NCBI GenBank assembly: GCA_030447525.1
Contig: JAUJOR010000006.1
Coordinates: forward strand, 69,331 to 133,330
Origin: Chloroflexota bacterium
GTDB taxonomy: Bacteria > Chloroflexota > UBA11872 > UBA12225
Length of the DNA stretch: 64,000 nt
Reading direction: 5' to 3'
The notes beneath the pieces were generated by a model. The model made no database searches, was not told where the DNA came from, and saw only the letters and a program-made list of their open reading frames with translations. Made by a program: the position numbers and the translations under genes. Each line of letters starts with the position of its first letter. The stretch's first letter is position 1. Below are positions 8,214-17,228 of this stretch, one piece after another.

Positions 8214-9323
8214 ATGCAGCGCCGCCGGCTGCTGGCCGCCGGCGGGGCGGTAGCGGGGATGCTTGCCCTTCCCGGCCGCGCCGGCGCGGCGCCCCCAGGG
8301 CAGACCACGCCGACGGCTCTGGGGGCGGACGCCGTCTACTTTCCGGAGACGGGTCACACCGTGTCCGGCGAATTCTGGCGGTTCTGGCGCACCTACGGAC
8401 TAGACGCTTTCGGCTTCCCAATCAGCGAGCCCTACGAGGACGGGGGCGTCCGGAACCAGTACTTCCAGCGGGTGCGCTTCGAGCTCCCTCCCGGAGGTGG
8501 GGTGCGGCTGGGCCTGCTGGGGATCGAGGCCGGTGGGGCGCAGCCCCCACCGCCGGGGACGACCCCGCCTCCGGCCAACAACCCGGACGTCCGCTTCATC
8601 CCTGAGACAGGCCACACCGTGACGGGGGCCTTCCTGCCGGCCTTCAACCGCTGGCAGGCTGTCCTGGGTCTGCCGGTGGGACCAGAGCAGGCGGTGCCCG
8701 GGGGGTACATCCAGTACTTCGCCAACGCACGCCTGGAGTGGGACCCCGCCGGTGGGACACGCCTCGGCCTGCTCGGGAGTGAGCTGGCGGCGCAGCGGGG
8801 CCTGGACACCAAGGCGGTGGCCCAGCCGGCGGGGGCGGTCACCTGGGGTAACTACGTCGCCGCGCTCGTGGCAGACGAGGAGGACCGGCGGGCCTTTGGC
8901 GTTCGTATCGCCGGAAATGCCGGCTTCGTGCCCGGCGCCAACGAGCGCTGGGTGCTGGTGAGCATCGGGCAGCAGCGCGTGATCGCCCACGAGGGCACCA
9001 ATTCCGTCCTGAGCGATGCCTGCTCCACCGGGGCAGCCTATAAGGGTCTCTCCAGCAAAGGCATCTTCGCCATCGACCGGCGCGTGCCGAACGAGGTGAT
9101 GGACTCCACCACCATTGGCTATCCCAAGGGGCACCCCAAGTACTACCGCCTGGAGAACGTCCTTTATACCCAGTACTACAATGGGGGCGAGGCCCTGCAC
9201 TATGCCTGGTGGCACAACAACTTTGGCCAGCCCATGTCATTTGGCTGCATCAACCTGCGCCTCAACACGGCCAAGTGGCTCTGGGACTGGGCCAACTTCG
9301 GCACCCGCGTTGTAGTCGTGTAG
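8214..9323 (+). CDS. Secreted L,D-transpeptidase (YkuD) with two FPETGH repeats
   Basis: ATG 8214 gives 369 residues. The N-terminus MQRRRLLAAGGAVAGMLALP resembles a Tat-like or Sec signal peptide. Two copies of a ~65-residue repeat follow, each opening with FPETGHTV or IPETGHTV, containing a QYFQR or QYFAN segment and ending in GLLG. Such repeats are common in Chloroflexi exoproteins. The C-terminal third is a YkuD domain: HYAWWHNNFGQPMSFGCINL holds the catalytic Cys near residue 345. These enzymes cross-link peptidoglycan or attach proteins to it outside the membrane. The open frame extends upstream to 7416 but only overlaps the opposite-strand redoxin gene there, so the later start is preferred. 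Confidence 0.85.
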   Translation: MQRRRLLAAGGAVAGMLALPGRAGAAPPGQTTPTALGADAVYFPETGHTVSGEFWRFWRTYGLDAFGFPISEPYEDGGVRNQYFQRVRFELPPGGGVRLGLLGIEAGGAQPPPPGTTPPPANNPDVRFIPETGHTVTGAFLPAFNRWQAVLGLPVGPEQAVPGGYIQYFANARLEWDPAGGTRLGLLGSELAAQRGLDTKAVAQPAGAVTWGNYVAALVADEEDRRAFGVRIAGNAGFVPGANERWVLVSIGQQRVIAHEGTNSVLSDACSTGAAYKGLSSKGIFAIDRRVPNEVMDSTTIGYPKGHPKYYRLENVLYTQYYNGGEALHYAWWHNNFGQPMSFGCINLRLNTAKWLWDWANFGTRVVVV

Positions 9324-9388
9324 TCTCAGGGCATGGATTGGCCGGTCGACCAGGCGCCGGTTTGACCTGAGACCCCCAGCGCTGAGAC

Positions 9389-10531
9389 TCAGCCGGCCAG
9401 CGCCCCCTGGAAAAACCGGACGACGTTGCCGGACATGACGTCCGCGACGTCCGCGTCTGAGTAGCCCCGGGCGGCGAGCATTGCCGGTACCTTTTGGAGG
9501 TCGGCGATGCTGTTCAGGTCGTGGGGCGTCTGCTCGTAGCCATACCCCCCGTCCAGGTCAGACCCCACGGCGGCGTGGCGGGCGTTGCCGGCGAGCTGAC
9601 AGACGTGGTCGATGTGGTCGACGTACGTCTCCAGGGCGATGGCGGTGTTGGGCGTCTCGCCGCGCACGTACTCCGGGTAGAGCATCCAGTTGTCCAGGGC
9701 GGCGCCGATGACGGCGCCCCGTTGGATGAGCGCCCGCAGCTGGTCGTCGTCCATCTGCCGGCCACCCGGCACCAGGGCGCGACAGTTCTGGTGCGACGCC
9801 AGTACCGGCCCCTTGAAGCGTTCTAGGGATTCCCAGAAGGAGACGTCAGACTGGTGGGTGATATCGAGCACCGCCCCCAGCTCGTCCATCGCCTGTAAGA
9901 GATCGCGCCCGTCCGCCGTCAGCGGCCCGTCCGCCCCCGTGCCGTGGGCGTACTTGGAGATGCCGTAGTGCACCAGGCTGACGACGCGTAGCCCGTCCTC
10001 CCACCACAGGGAGAGCTGCGAGGGGGAGACGATGCAGTCCGCCCCTTCCGTGCCCAGGATGAAGCCGAAGGGCACGTCCGGCTCCGGGGTCCCAGGAGAG
10101 AGGCGGTCTTCGCCGGCGCCTGGCGCCGGCCCAGAAGCCTGGGGGGTGGGGCTGGGGGCCAGGGCCGTCTCCCAGGTGCCAACGGCCCCCGCCAGGTCGG
10201 CGGCGGTATGGATCAAACGGGAGATCCCCATGCGCTCCAGCTGCCGGTAGTACGCCAGCATCCCTTGGGCAACGGCGTAGGCGATCTCGTGCGTGCGAAA
10301 GCCGGTAGTGGCGCCGGGGCTCCCACTCCGCTGCACGCGCGCCAGCACCGTGGCGATGCACAGGCCGACGTGTCCACGGCGCATCTCCGGGAAAGTCACC
10401 GTATTGTGGCCCCGGCTCTTGCCTTCTATCCCTGCTTCGGACGCCCGGCAGGCGGACAGCGGGAGCGTCAGGTCACGGTTGTACTGCATGGCGTTCATCG
10501 CCAGGTCGAGGTGCAGGTCGAAGGTCAACAT
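9389..10531 (-). CDS. Membrane dipeptidase family (peptidase M19)
   Basis: The 380-residue protein begins MLTFDLHLDLAMNAMQYNRD, where the DLHLDL segment corresponds to the family's first zinc ligands (HxD). Later conserved parts are FILGTEGADC, DITHQSDVSFWESL, VLASHQNCRAL and GSDLDGGYGYEQTP, which supply the remaining metal and substrate ligands of the TIM-barrel. M19 enzymes cleave dipeptides, often with D-amino acids. No signal peptide is visible, so it is probably cytoplasmic. A ~35-residue Pro/Gly-rich insertion sits around residues 145-170. It stands alone, convergent with the transpeptidase gene. Confidence 0.88.
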   Translation of the reverse strand: MLTFDLHLDLAMNAMQYNRDLTLPLSACRASEAGIEGKSRGHNTVTFPEMRRGHVGLCIATVLARVQRSGSPGATTGFRTHEIAYAVAQGMLAYYRQLERMGISRLIHTAADLAGAVGTWETALAPSPTPQASGPAPGAGEDRLSPGTPEPDVPFGFILGTEGADCIVSPSQLSLWWEDGLRVVSLVHYGISKYAHGTGADGPLTADGRDLLQAMDELGAVLDITHQSDVSFWESLERFKGPVLASHQNCRALVPGGRQMDDDQLRALIQRGAVIGAALDNWMLYPEYVRGETPNTAIALETYVDHIDHVCQLAGNARHAAVGSDLDGGYGYEQTPHDLNSIADLQKVPAMLAARGYSDADVADVMSGNVVRFFQGALAG

Positions 10532-10682
10532 GGCGCAGCCTGCCTTTCACCGGCCAGGAGGCCCCTGCAGACCCTTAGGCGGAGGCAGTGGCGGGCGCCG
10601 GCGCGGGGAGGATACCGGCAGACAGGGCGGGGGCGCACCGCACGAGGGGCGGGCATCGCACGGGACCGATGGGCAAGTGCGT

Positions 10683-11543
10683 CTACAGCGGTGCAGGGGC
10701 ACCAGACGGGGCGGTTGCGGGAAGCTCGAACCAGAAGCGACTGCCCTGGCCCAGGGCGCTCTCCAGGCCGACCCGCCCGCCCTGTGCCGCGACGAGGGCC
10801 TTGACCACTGCCAGACCGATGCCCGTACCGCGCGGCGCGCCCGCGGTGGCCACGGCGGCGCTGCGGTAGAAGGTGTCCCAGACGTACCCTTGCTCGTCCA
10901 GCGGGATACCCGGCCCGCAATCCTCCACCTCTACCCGTACCAGGTCCTTGCCGGCGTCCAGCGCCCGCAGGGTGATCGAGCCCCGGGGGGCGTACGTGAG
11001 GGCGTTGGCCAGGAAGTTAGCCGCCCCCTGGGCCAGGCGGACGGGATCGGCGTGCGCCGGCAGGGACTCCGGCAGGTCGAGGCGCACCCGGACCGTGTCC
11101 GGCCGGTGGCGGAACCCGGCTACCACCTCCTGGAGCACCGGCACCACGTCGAGGTCCTCGGATAGCACCACCAGCTCGCCGCGCTCGATGCGTGAGAAGT
11201 CCAGCAGGTCGTCTACCAGCCGGGCAAGCTGGCCGGAGGCCGCCTCGATGCGCTCGACCATGCGGGCCGCTGCCGGCTGGAGCGCCAGCCCTTGCGTGCG
11301 CAGGAGCTCGGAGTAGCCGCAGACGACCGTCAAGGGTGTGCGCAGCTCGTGACACACCGTCCCCAGGAACTCAGCCGGGGCTTGGGCCAGTCCGGGTGGC
11401 CGCGCCACGACGTCCTCTCGCGCCGGGCGGCTCCCCCGTTCCAGCCTGGGGAGAGCGCCGGGGGCTACGGCGGGTAATCCCCTGGCGCTCGCCGTCCCCC
11501 AGTCCGGTGCGCCGTTCCCAGGCAATGCATCGATTGCTGCCAT
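10683..11543 (-). CDS. Orphan sensor histidine kinase
   Basis: ATG 11543 has AGGGGG six bases upstream and gives 286 residues. A ~70-residue N-terminus without membrane helices or a recognised sensor domain is followed by the HisKA H-box FLGTVCHELRTPLTVVCGYS and a dimerisation helix. The HATPase_c domain has N-box FLANALTYAP, G1 EDCGPGIP and G2 GTGIGLAVVKAL. The product should be a cytoplasmic autokinase that phosphorylates a response regulator, but none is encoded nearby. A perfect palindrome lies just upstream of the gene. Confidence 0.88.
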   Translation of the reverse strand: MAAIDALPGNGAPDWGTASARGLPAVAPGALPRLERGSRPAREDVVARPPGLAQAPAEFLGTVCHELRTPLTVVCGYSELLRTQGLALQPAAARMVERIEAASGQLARLVDDLLDFSRIERGELVVLSEDLDVVPVLQEVVAGFRHRPDTVRVRLDLPESLPAHADPVRLAQGAANFLANALTYAPRGSITLRALDAGKDLVRVEVEDCGPGIPLDEQGYVWDTFYRSAAVATAGAPRGTGIGLAVVKALVAAQGGRVGLESALGQGSRFWFELPATAPSGAPAPL

Positions 11544-11557
11544 GCGATCCCCCTTCA

Positions 11558-11581
11558 TTTCAGCTAGCCCGCTAGCTGAAA
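11558..11581. promoter_or_regulatory. Perfect palindrome upstream of the histidine kinase gene
   Basis: Two 11-base arms (TTTCAGCTAGC and GCTAGCTGAAA) are separated by CC, 15 bases before the kinase start. It could be an operator for a dimeric regulator or a 5'-UTR hairpin. It lacks a T-run, so it is not a typical terminator. Confidence 0.5.
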
Positions 11582-11747
11582 CATAGCCCTCCCTGATCTC
11601 CGGGGCAGTGAAAAAGGCACAGGGGCCGGGGGCGGACGGTATAGTCTGGTGGCCAGGGTCATGTGCAGCCGGCCGGCAGCCTGCTAGAGCAGGGCCTTGA
11701 CCGATCAGTAGTCCTGCCAGCAGTCCTCTGTGAGAAGGGAGCGCGCC

Positions 11748-12308
11748 TTGGCCACTGACACCATCGTCCGGGGCGAGGTCGCCGCGACGGACAACCGGTT
11801 CTCCCGCCGCTTCGGGAGGCCCAGCGATCGGGTGCGCCGGAAGGTAGCCGACCACCTCAACGAAGACGTCAAGGCCTTTATTGCCCGCTCCCCGTTCCTG
11901 GTCATGGCCACGTCAGATGGGACCGGCCGGTGCGACGCCTCGCCCCGTGGTGGCCGGCCGGGGTTCGTGACCATCCTGGACGACCGGCACCTCCTGTTGC
12001 CGGATGTGGCGGGCAACCGCCTCTTCCAGTCCTACTTGAACATAGAACAGAACCCGCACGTGGGGCTGCTGTTCATGATCCCGGGGAGCGAACGTACGGT
12101 GCGGGTCAACGGGCGGGCACAGATCGTGACCCAGGAGGAAGTGCTACGCCATATCGCCGGCCTCTCGATCCATAACCCGGACGACAACGCCGTCCTGCTG
12201 CAAGGGCTCGTGGTGGAGGTGGAGGAGGCCTATGGCCACTGCCCACGCTCCTTCCGCTTCGCCGATCTCTGGAATCCCCAGGCCATTGCCACCAACCGTC
12301 AGGCTTAG
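11748..12308 (+). CDS. Pyridoxamine 5'-phosphate oxidase-like flavoprotein
   Basis: The TTG start at 11748 is preceded by AAGGGAG at a good distance; GTG 11730 is an alternative. The 186-residue product has the split-barrel FMN-binding fold of the PPOX family: FIARSPFLVMATSDGTGRCD, SPRGGRPGFVTILDDRHLLL, DVAGNRLFQSYLNI and RTVRVNGRAQI. It closely resembles the MSMEG_1061-type subgroup (FMN-dependent PPOX). It probably binds FMN or F420 and reduces a small molecule. The ligand is unknown. It is divergently transcribed from the kinase gene, so the two may share a control region. Confidence 0.8.
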   Translation: MATDTIVRGEVAATDNRFSRRFGRPSDRVRRKVADHLNEDVKAFIARSPFLVMATSDGTGRCDASPRGGRPGFVTILDDRHLLLPDVAGNRLFQSYLNIEQNPHVGLLFMIPGSERTVRVNGRAQIVTQEEVLRHIAGLSIHNPDDNAVLLQGLVVEVEEAYGHCPRSFRFADLWNPQAIATNRQA

Positions 12309-12545
12309 CGAGGCGGGCCCTCTGTTTGCCCCCGGCTCACGGGCAGCGGTGCAGATTCCCACCACCGGTGCCGCGCTGCCCTGCTCGCCTTGGTCGACGT
12401 GGACGATCTCTGCTACATCATGCAACCGACCTGACAGCGGGCGGCGACGCAGACGCGTCCACCGGCGAGCGCCGCCAGGCCACCCCTGGATCTCCCCGGC
12501 GCCCCGTCGGGCCACTCCGGGGGGCGCGGACAGCCCTCGACCGAG

Positions 12546-12791
12546 CTACAGCACACCGAGCAGGCGCAGGAGGATGAGAACGCCGGCCACGATGCTTGCG
12601 GGGGCGAGCGTCATGGCCAGCATGCGTCGGAAGAGCGGGCTGCCCAGCAGGGCCAGCAGGGCCCGAGCGTCCACCTCGGCGCTCGAGACGTCTTGCTCCG
12701 GCTTCGGGGCATCCACCGGGCGCACCGGGGAGAGCGGTTCGGTAGCACCGGCCGGCGGGCGCGGTGCGGGCGACGCGGGTGTTGCACGCAT
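12546..12791 (-). CDS. Small membrane protein, function unknown
   Basis: ATG 12791 with GAGGAG upstream encodes 81 residues. A Pro/Ala-rich N-terminal half is followed by a short amphipathic stretch and one membrane helix near the C-terminus (MLAMTLAPASIVAGVLILLR). No family is recognised. Its good ribosome site and single clean helix make it likely real. Confidence 0.5.
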   Translation of the reverse strand: MRATPASPAPRPPAGATEPLSPVRPVDAPKPEQDVSSAEVDARALLALLGSPLFRRMLAMTLAPASIVAGVLILLRLLGVL

Positions 12792-12968
12792 CACGGGCGC
12801 TCCTCGCCGCCAGCGTAGCACCGGATTGCCGGACGCGGAAGTGGCACCCGCCTCACCACCTGCGGGTGACCACAGCTCCCCCGCGGAACGGGGTTAGAGG
12901 TCGCCCCGGACGAGAGATCACGTATCCGCCGGGGCGCCGGTACGGCCCCACCGGCAGCCCCCAGCGGC

Positions 12969-13778
12969 TTAGAGTCCGAGCCAGCCGTCCCGGACGCGCA
13001 CTTTGTCCTCGTCGGCACCGAAGTCCAGGGAGAAGGGGCCTCCATAGCCGGCCCGATCCAGGCGCCGGAAGATGTCCGGGAAGTCGATGGTACCCTGGCC
13101 GGGGACGAGGTGCACCTCGTACTCCCCGGTGTTATCCGTCAGGCGCACCTGGGCGATGCGCTCCACCCCGAAGGCGTCCAGGAAGCCTGCCACGCCCTCC
13201 GGCACGAGGTGGGCGTGAGCGGCGTTGAAGCTCCAGCGAAACCACGGGGAGTCGGCCAGCCCCGGCGCTTCCAGGAACCAGCGCAGCTCCTCGACGTTGT
13301 CGGGGATATAGTGGATCTCGGCGCGGTCCGGCTCCTTATTGTGGTTCTCGAACCACAGCGGGACTTGTCGGGCGACGGCGAACTCGTGGAGCCGTTGCAA
13401 CCGGCTCACGGCGACGTCCCGCCGGCGCTGGACATCGCCGAAGTGGTAGCCCCCATGGACAATCACCCACTCGCAGCCCAGGCGCTCAGCCAGCTCCACG
13501 TTCGCACGCAGGTACTCGTCCACCGCATCGGCGACGAACGGGGCGACCTCCGCATTGTTCACCGCCGAGCTGGTGTGGATGCCGATGTGAAGGCCATGCC
13601 TCTGGCTGAGGTCGCGGACGTGACGCGCGCGGGCGTCGTCGAAATCATGCACCCCGTTGGGTGCCGCATCGGCGTTGAAGTCCACATAAGAGAAGCGGTT
13701 GGCGGCTGCCCACTCCAGCGTGGCCTCCAGCGGCCGTAGCCGCGGGGCATTGAACCCGAATCGTTCTGCCGTCGGCAT
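12969..13778 (-). CDS. Sugar phosphate isomerase/epimerase-like (xylose isomerase-type TIM barrel)
   Basis: ATG 13778 follows GGAGAGGGAG. The 269-residue product has the AP-endonuclease-2/xylose-isomerase-like fold. RFGFNAPRL opens strand 1, HIGIHTSSAVNN sits at the end of strand 2, CEWVIVHGGYHFGDV and PLWFENHNKEP carry candidate metal ligands (His, Glu), and the C-terminus has GPFSLDFGADED. Such enzymes isomerise or epimerise sugars or inositol derivatives in the cytoplasm. The exact substrate is not evident. No operon partner is adjacent. Confidence 0.82.
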   Translation of the reverse strand: MPTAERFGFNAPRLRPLEATLEWAAANRFSYVDFNADAAPNGVHDFDDARARHVRDLSQRHGLHIGIHTSSAVNNAEVAPFVADAVDEYLRANVELAERLGCEWVIVHGGYHFGDVQRRRDVAVSRLQRLHEFAVARQVPLWFENHNKEPDRAEIHYIPDNVEELRWFLEAPGLADSPWFRWSFNAAHAHLVPEGVAGFLDAFGVERIAQVRLTDNTGEYEVHLVPGQGTIDFPDIFRRLDRAGYGGPFSLDFGADEDKVRVRDGWLGL

Positions 13779-14277
13779 GGCTCCCTCTCCGTCCGCTCGC
13801 AGGCGAGCGCGTGGCGCGGGCACGTGCTAACGCCCCGCTTAGGACGTGCCCCCTCCACAGGCTGGCTTTCGTCCCCGAACATGCCTGCCTATCTCGCGAG
13901 CCGCGTCGCGCGTCCCCTCTCTCCAAGTACCCCATCATGCCTGCCCCGTGCCCAATTGCAGCGTGGCCGGCCAAAGCACATCGGCCTGGCCACGAGCCTT
14001 GTCATAGCACAAGAGGGCAGCGCGGGCGAATGTCCCGTGGGACGCACGGGATGAATCGTCTGTGCGCGGCGGGCGGGGAGGGATGTGCGCCAAGGCGCGT
14101 CCTGCGCCCGATTGGGGCTCTTGGAGACGCTCAGGTAGGCCCCCGGTGGGGCGCTGGGGCACCGAGCTTCCGCGTGCCGGGCGGCTACACTTCTGTGCGT
14201 GAATGCTTGTGCGGGGCCCTGCAATACGTGCCGTGGCTGAGGCGTGTCGGCCGGATTCCGCGGGCGCGCCGGACAGT
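13779..14277. other. Intergenic region without a recognised gene
   Basis: About 500 bases between two divergent genes. Open frames here give no recognisable protein, and no RNA gene or clear terminator was found. The control region for both neighbours must lie here. Confidence 0.5.
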
Positions 14278-15213
14278 GTGAACGGCGTCTCCCGGCGGCC
14301 AGAGCGCCTGTACGACGGCTACATCTTTGACCTGGACGGCACGCTCTATCTGGGTGACGAGCTGCTCCCGGGGGCGGCTCGCCTCATCGCGGCGCTGCGA
14401 GGGCTAGGCAGGGGCGTTCTCTTTCTCACCAACAACCCCACCAGGGACCCAGATGCGTATGCCGAGAAGCTGTCGGCGCTGGGTATTCCGGCCACGCCGG
14501 CGGAGATCCTGAGCACGGTCACGACGATGACGCGGTGGCTGGTGCGGTACCACCCCCAGGCTACGGTCTTTGCCATTGCCGAGGAGCCGCTGCAGCGTGC
14601 GCTGGGCGCCGCCGGCATTCGGCTTTCCGAGGACCCATCCGAGATCGACATCGTGGTGGCCAGCTATGACCGCAGCTTTGACTACCGCAAGCTGCAGATC
14701 GCATTCGACGCCCTCTGGTACCACAAGCGGGCGCGGCTGGTGGCGACCAATCCCGATCGCTACTGCCCCTTTCCAGGCGGTCACGGCCAGCCTGACGCGG
14801 CTGCGATCATCGCCGCGATCGAGGCGTGCACGGGCGTGCGGTGCGAGCGGCATGTGGGAAAGCCCGACCCGTTCATGCTCGACGCGGCGCTGGAGCGACT
14901 CGACCTGCCCCGAGCCGCGTGCGTGATGACCGGCGACCGGCTGTACACCGACATCCGCATGGCGCGCGACGCCGGGATGGCATCAGCCCTGGTGCTGACG
15001 GGCGAGACGACCGTCACGGAGCTCCTGGCCCAGCCCGCCCCGGACGGCCCGGAGTACGTGCTGGAGCGGGTGGACGAGCTCCTGCCGGCGTCGGTGTGGC
15101 GGCGCCAGGGCTGGGAGCTGCCCGGGGGCGGAACCAGGGGAGGGCATAGCGCCCGTGGAGCGCACACGGCCGGCGGAGGGCATAGCGCTCCTGATAAGGA
15201 GAAGCGCTCCTGA
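14278..15213 (+). CDS. HAD-superfamily IIA phosphatase (NagD-like)
   Basis: The GTG start at 14278 puts the catalytic motif YDGYIFDLDGTLYLGD near residue 12, as in relatives; ATG 14203 is an alternative start. Motif II is FLTNNPTRD, the C2 cap contains VVASYDRSFDYRKLQ and LVATNPDRYCPFPGG, motif III is HVGKPDPFML, and motif IV is VMTGDRLYTDIRMARDAGM. The enzyme dephosphorylates small phosphates such as 4-nitrophenyl, nucleotide or glycerol phosphates. The last ~35 residues are a Gly/His/Ser-rich extension encoded by short repeats. It directly precedes a solute-binding protein gene and may share its transcript. Confidence 0.85.
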   Translation: MNGVSRRPERLYDGYIFDLDGTLYLGDELLPGAARLIAALRGLGRGVLFLTNNPTRDPDAYAEKLSALGIPATPAEILSTVTTMTRWLVRYHPQATVFAIAEEPLQRALGAAGIRLSEDPSEIDIVVASYDRSFDYRKLQIAFDALWYHKRARLVATNPDRYCPFPGGHGQPDAAAIIAAIEACTGVRCERHVGKPDPFMLDAALERLDLPRAACVMTGDRLYTDIRMARDAGMASALVLTGETTVTELLAQPAPDGPEYVLERVDELLPASVWRRQGWELPGGGTRGGHSARGAHTAGGGHSAPDKEKRS

Positions 15214-15219
15214 AAGGAG
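15139..15219. repeat. Short direct repeats and small hairpins at a gene junction
   Basis: GGAGGGCATAGCGC occurs at 15139 and 15175. GCGCTCCTGA occurs at 15185 and 15204, each followed within a few bases by AGGAG, so two tiny CTCCT/AGGAG hairpins form over the HAD stop codon. Confidence 0.55.
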
Positions 15220-15259
15220 ACGGGCGTGATCGTGTTCCGGCGCAAGAAGGAGTCTCCCC

Positions 15260-16663
15260 GTGACGAACTCATCCTGGACACCCACACTGCTCCCTGCACC
15301 CACTACCCGGCGCGGCGTGGTGCGCGCCCTCACCGCCGGCACGGGCGTGACGGCCGCGACCTTCCTGGCGGCGTGCGGTACCCAGGGAGCGCCGGGCGCC
15401 GGCAGGGGCGGCGCCTCGCCGTCCGCCCGGCTCGGCCCGAACGGCTTCACCTTCAAGCAGCCGGTGGAGTTGACGTACTGGAAGTCGCTGGAGGGGCCGC
15501 GCCACGAGGCGCAGGTCAAGCTAACCAACGACTTCAACGCCTCCCGCTCGGACGTGAAGGTCAACCTGGAGCACGTCGGCACCTACGCTGAAGCCGCCCA
15601 GAAGCTGACCACTGTGCTCGCCGCCAACACCCCGCCGGACGTGATGATGCTCACGGTAGACACCTTCATGCCCGTCTTCGTCCGCCTGGGAGCGCTGCAC
15701 CAGCTAGACGAGTTCACCAGGAGCGACAAGAGCGCGAAGTTCGAGACGTACGTCCCCGGCTTCATCAAGAATGCCACCATCAACGGCAAGCTCTGGCAGC
15801 TCCCCCTGGCTCGCAGCACCCCCGTCCTCTACTACAACAAGGACCACTTCAAAGCCACCGGCCTTCCCGAGACTGCTCCCAGCTCGTGGGACGACGTGCT
15901 CGCTGCTGCCCAGAAGCTGACCCGCTCCGGCGTCATCCAGGCCGACACTACCGACAACGCCCAGCTGGCCTTCCCCGTGGCCGGCTACTGGTGGACCTTC
16001 CAGTCCATCGCCTGGGCCTTTGGGGGCAAGCTCTCGGACGAGAAGTTCACCCCCACCGTCACCCAGCCGGAGACGGTGCAGGCCATGCAGTTCCTGGCGG
16101 ACATGGTGCAGCGCAGCAAGGTCGCCCGCGCCTACAGGACCGTCGGGGCATCCGGCACCGCCTTCCGTGCCGGGCAGCTCTCCTTCCTGGTGGAATCCAC
16201 CGCCGTGCTCACCCAGACCGAAGAGGGCACCGCCTCACGCGTCGGCGCCGCTTTCATGCCCCAGCAAAAGCAGCGCGCCGTCCCCGGCGGCGGCTCCGGC
16301 CTCTCCATCATCAACAGCATCCCCGTAGAGAAAAAGGAGGCCAGCTGGGAGTTCATGAAGTCCATCACGACTACTCCCAACACCGTCTACTTTTCCAAGG
16401 CCACCGGCTATATGGTGGTGCGCACCGACGCCGAAAAGAACCCTGAGTACCAGCAGTACCTCCAGCAGACCCCCAACGCCAAGGTCACCTTTGACCAGAT
16501 GCAGTTCGTCCGCACCCAGGACTCTATTGCCGAGATCAACGGTTCCACCACCGCTATCGAGGATGCCATCCGCGCGGTGATGATCGAAGGCAAGAACGTC
16601 AAGGCCACCATGGACGAGCTGCAACGCACCCTCGGCAACCTGGCAGCGCAGGCGCCGAAGTAG
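15260..16663 (+). CDS. Extracellular sugar-type solute-binding lipoprotein (UgpB-like)
   Basis: GTG 15260 is preceded by AAGGAG. The 467-residue product has a signal peptide ending in a lipobox (TFLAAC, Cys near residue 39), so it is a membrane-anchored receptor. The mature part is a family 1 binding protein: VELTYWKSLEGPRHEAQVKL, ANTPPDVMMLTVDTFMPVFV, GKLWQLPLARSTPVLYYNKD and SWDDVLAAAQKLT. It should capture a sugar or glycerol-phosphate-like ligand for an ABC importer. No permeases or ATPase are next to it, so it is orphaned or served by a distant transporter. Confidence 0.85.
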   Translation: MTNSSWTPTLLPAPTTRRGVVRALTAGTGVTAATFLAACGTQGAPGAGRGGASPSARLGPNGFTFKQPVELTYWKSLEGPRHEAQVKLTNDFNASRSDVKVNLEHVGTYAEAAQKLTTVLAANTPPDVMMLTVDTFMPVFVRLGALHQLDEFTRSDKSAKFETYVPGFIKNATINGKLWQLPLARSTPVLYYNKDHFKATGLPETAPSSWDDVLAAAQKLTRSGVIQADTTDNAQLAFPVAGYWWTFQSIAWAFGGKLSDEKFTPTVTQPETVQAMQFLADMVQRSKVARAYRTVGASGTAFRAGQLSFLVESTAVLTQTEEGTASRVGAAFMPQQKQRAVPGGGSGLSIINSIPVEKKEASWEFMKSITTTPNTVYFSKATGYMVVRTDAEKNPEYQQYLQQTPNAKVTFDQMQFVRTQDSIAEINGSTTAIEDAIRAVMIEGKNVKATMDELQRTLGNLAAQAPK

Positions 16664-16747
16664 GCAGCAGGCGCCGCAGCGTGCGTTGCCGGGACAGGGG
16701 TCGTCCAGGTCAAGCTTGGAAGGCGAGTCCAGAGAACGGAGGGGCGC

Positions 16748-16987
16748 GTGACGTCTGAGCGCGTTGACTCGTGGGCGCCGGTGTACCCACACATCAGGTA
16801 CGAAGATCCGGCCACTGCAATCGCCTGGCTGACACGGGTCTTCGGCTTGCGGGAGCGGGTACGCATGGCGCGCCCGGTTGCAGGCGTCATCACCGCCCAG
16901 TTGGTACCGGCACTCCCGCCTGCCGACCAGGATGCCAGCCGCTGGGGTGAAGGCCAGGGGTTGAGCCCTGGAGGTTACGCCGAGTAG
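16748..16987 (+). pseudogene. Truncated VOC (glyoxalase/bleomycin-resistance-like) protein
   Basis: From GTG 16748 the first ~45 residues match the start of a PhnB/glyoxalase-like protein: VYPHIRYEDPATAIAWLTRV, FGLRERVRMARP. After that the frame runs into unrelated low-complexity codons and stops at 16987, giving only 79 residues where the family has about 120-150. The second beta-alpha module is absent. Confidence 0.6.
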
Positions 16988-17228
16988 GACGGCAAGAGAC
17001 GGCGGCGTCCCGATGGCGTTGAACAGGGGGCTGGACTGGCCGCGGGCGCGGGGCAGGACATCGGCGGCTGAAAGGGCCGCCGTCCATAGATAGCGGTGAC
17101 GTTGGAGACCCTCGGTACGTGCGCCGACACCTGCCTGCCCCAGGTGACGCTTGCTTGGAGGTCTACGTCCAGCCGGACGGGAGCGTGCGCAGGTCCGGCG
17201 TCGGGCCACCTCGGACCTCGCTCCGCCC

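Noticed and set aside
16988..17228. Continuation of the VOC protein
   Set aside because: No frame in this stretch shows the second glyoxalase module; similarity ends near 16880.
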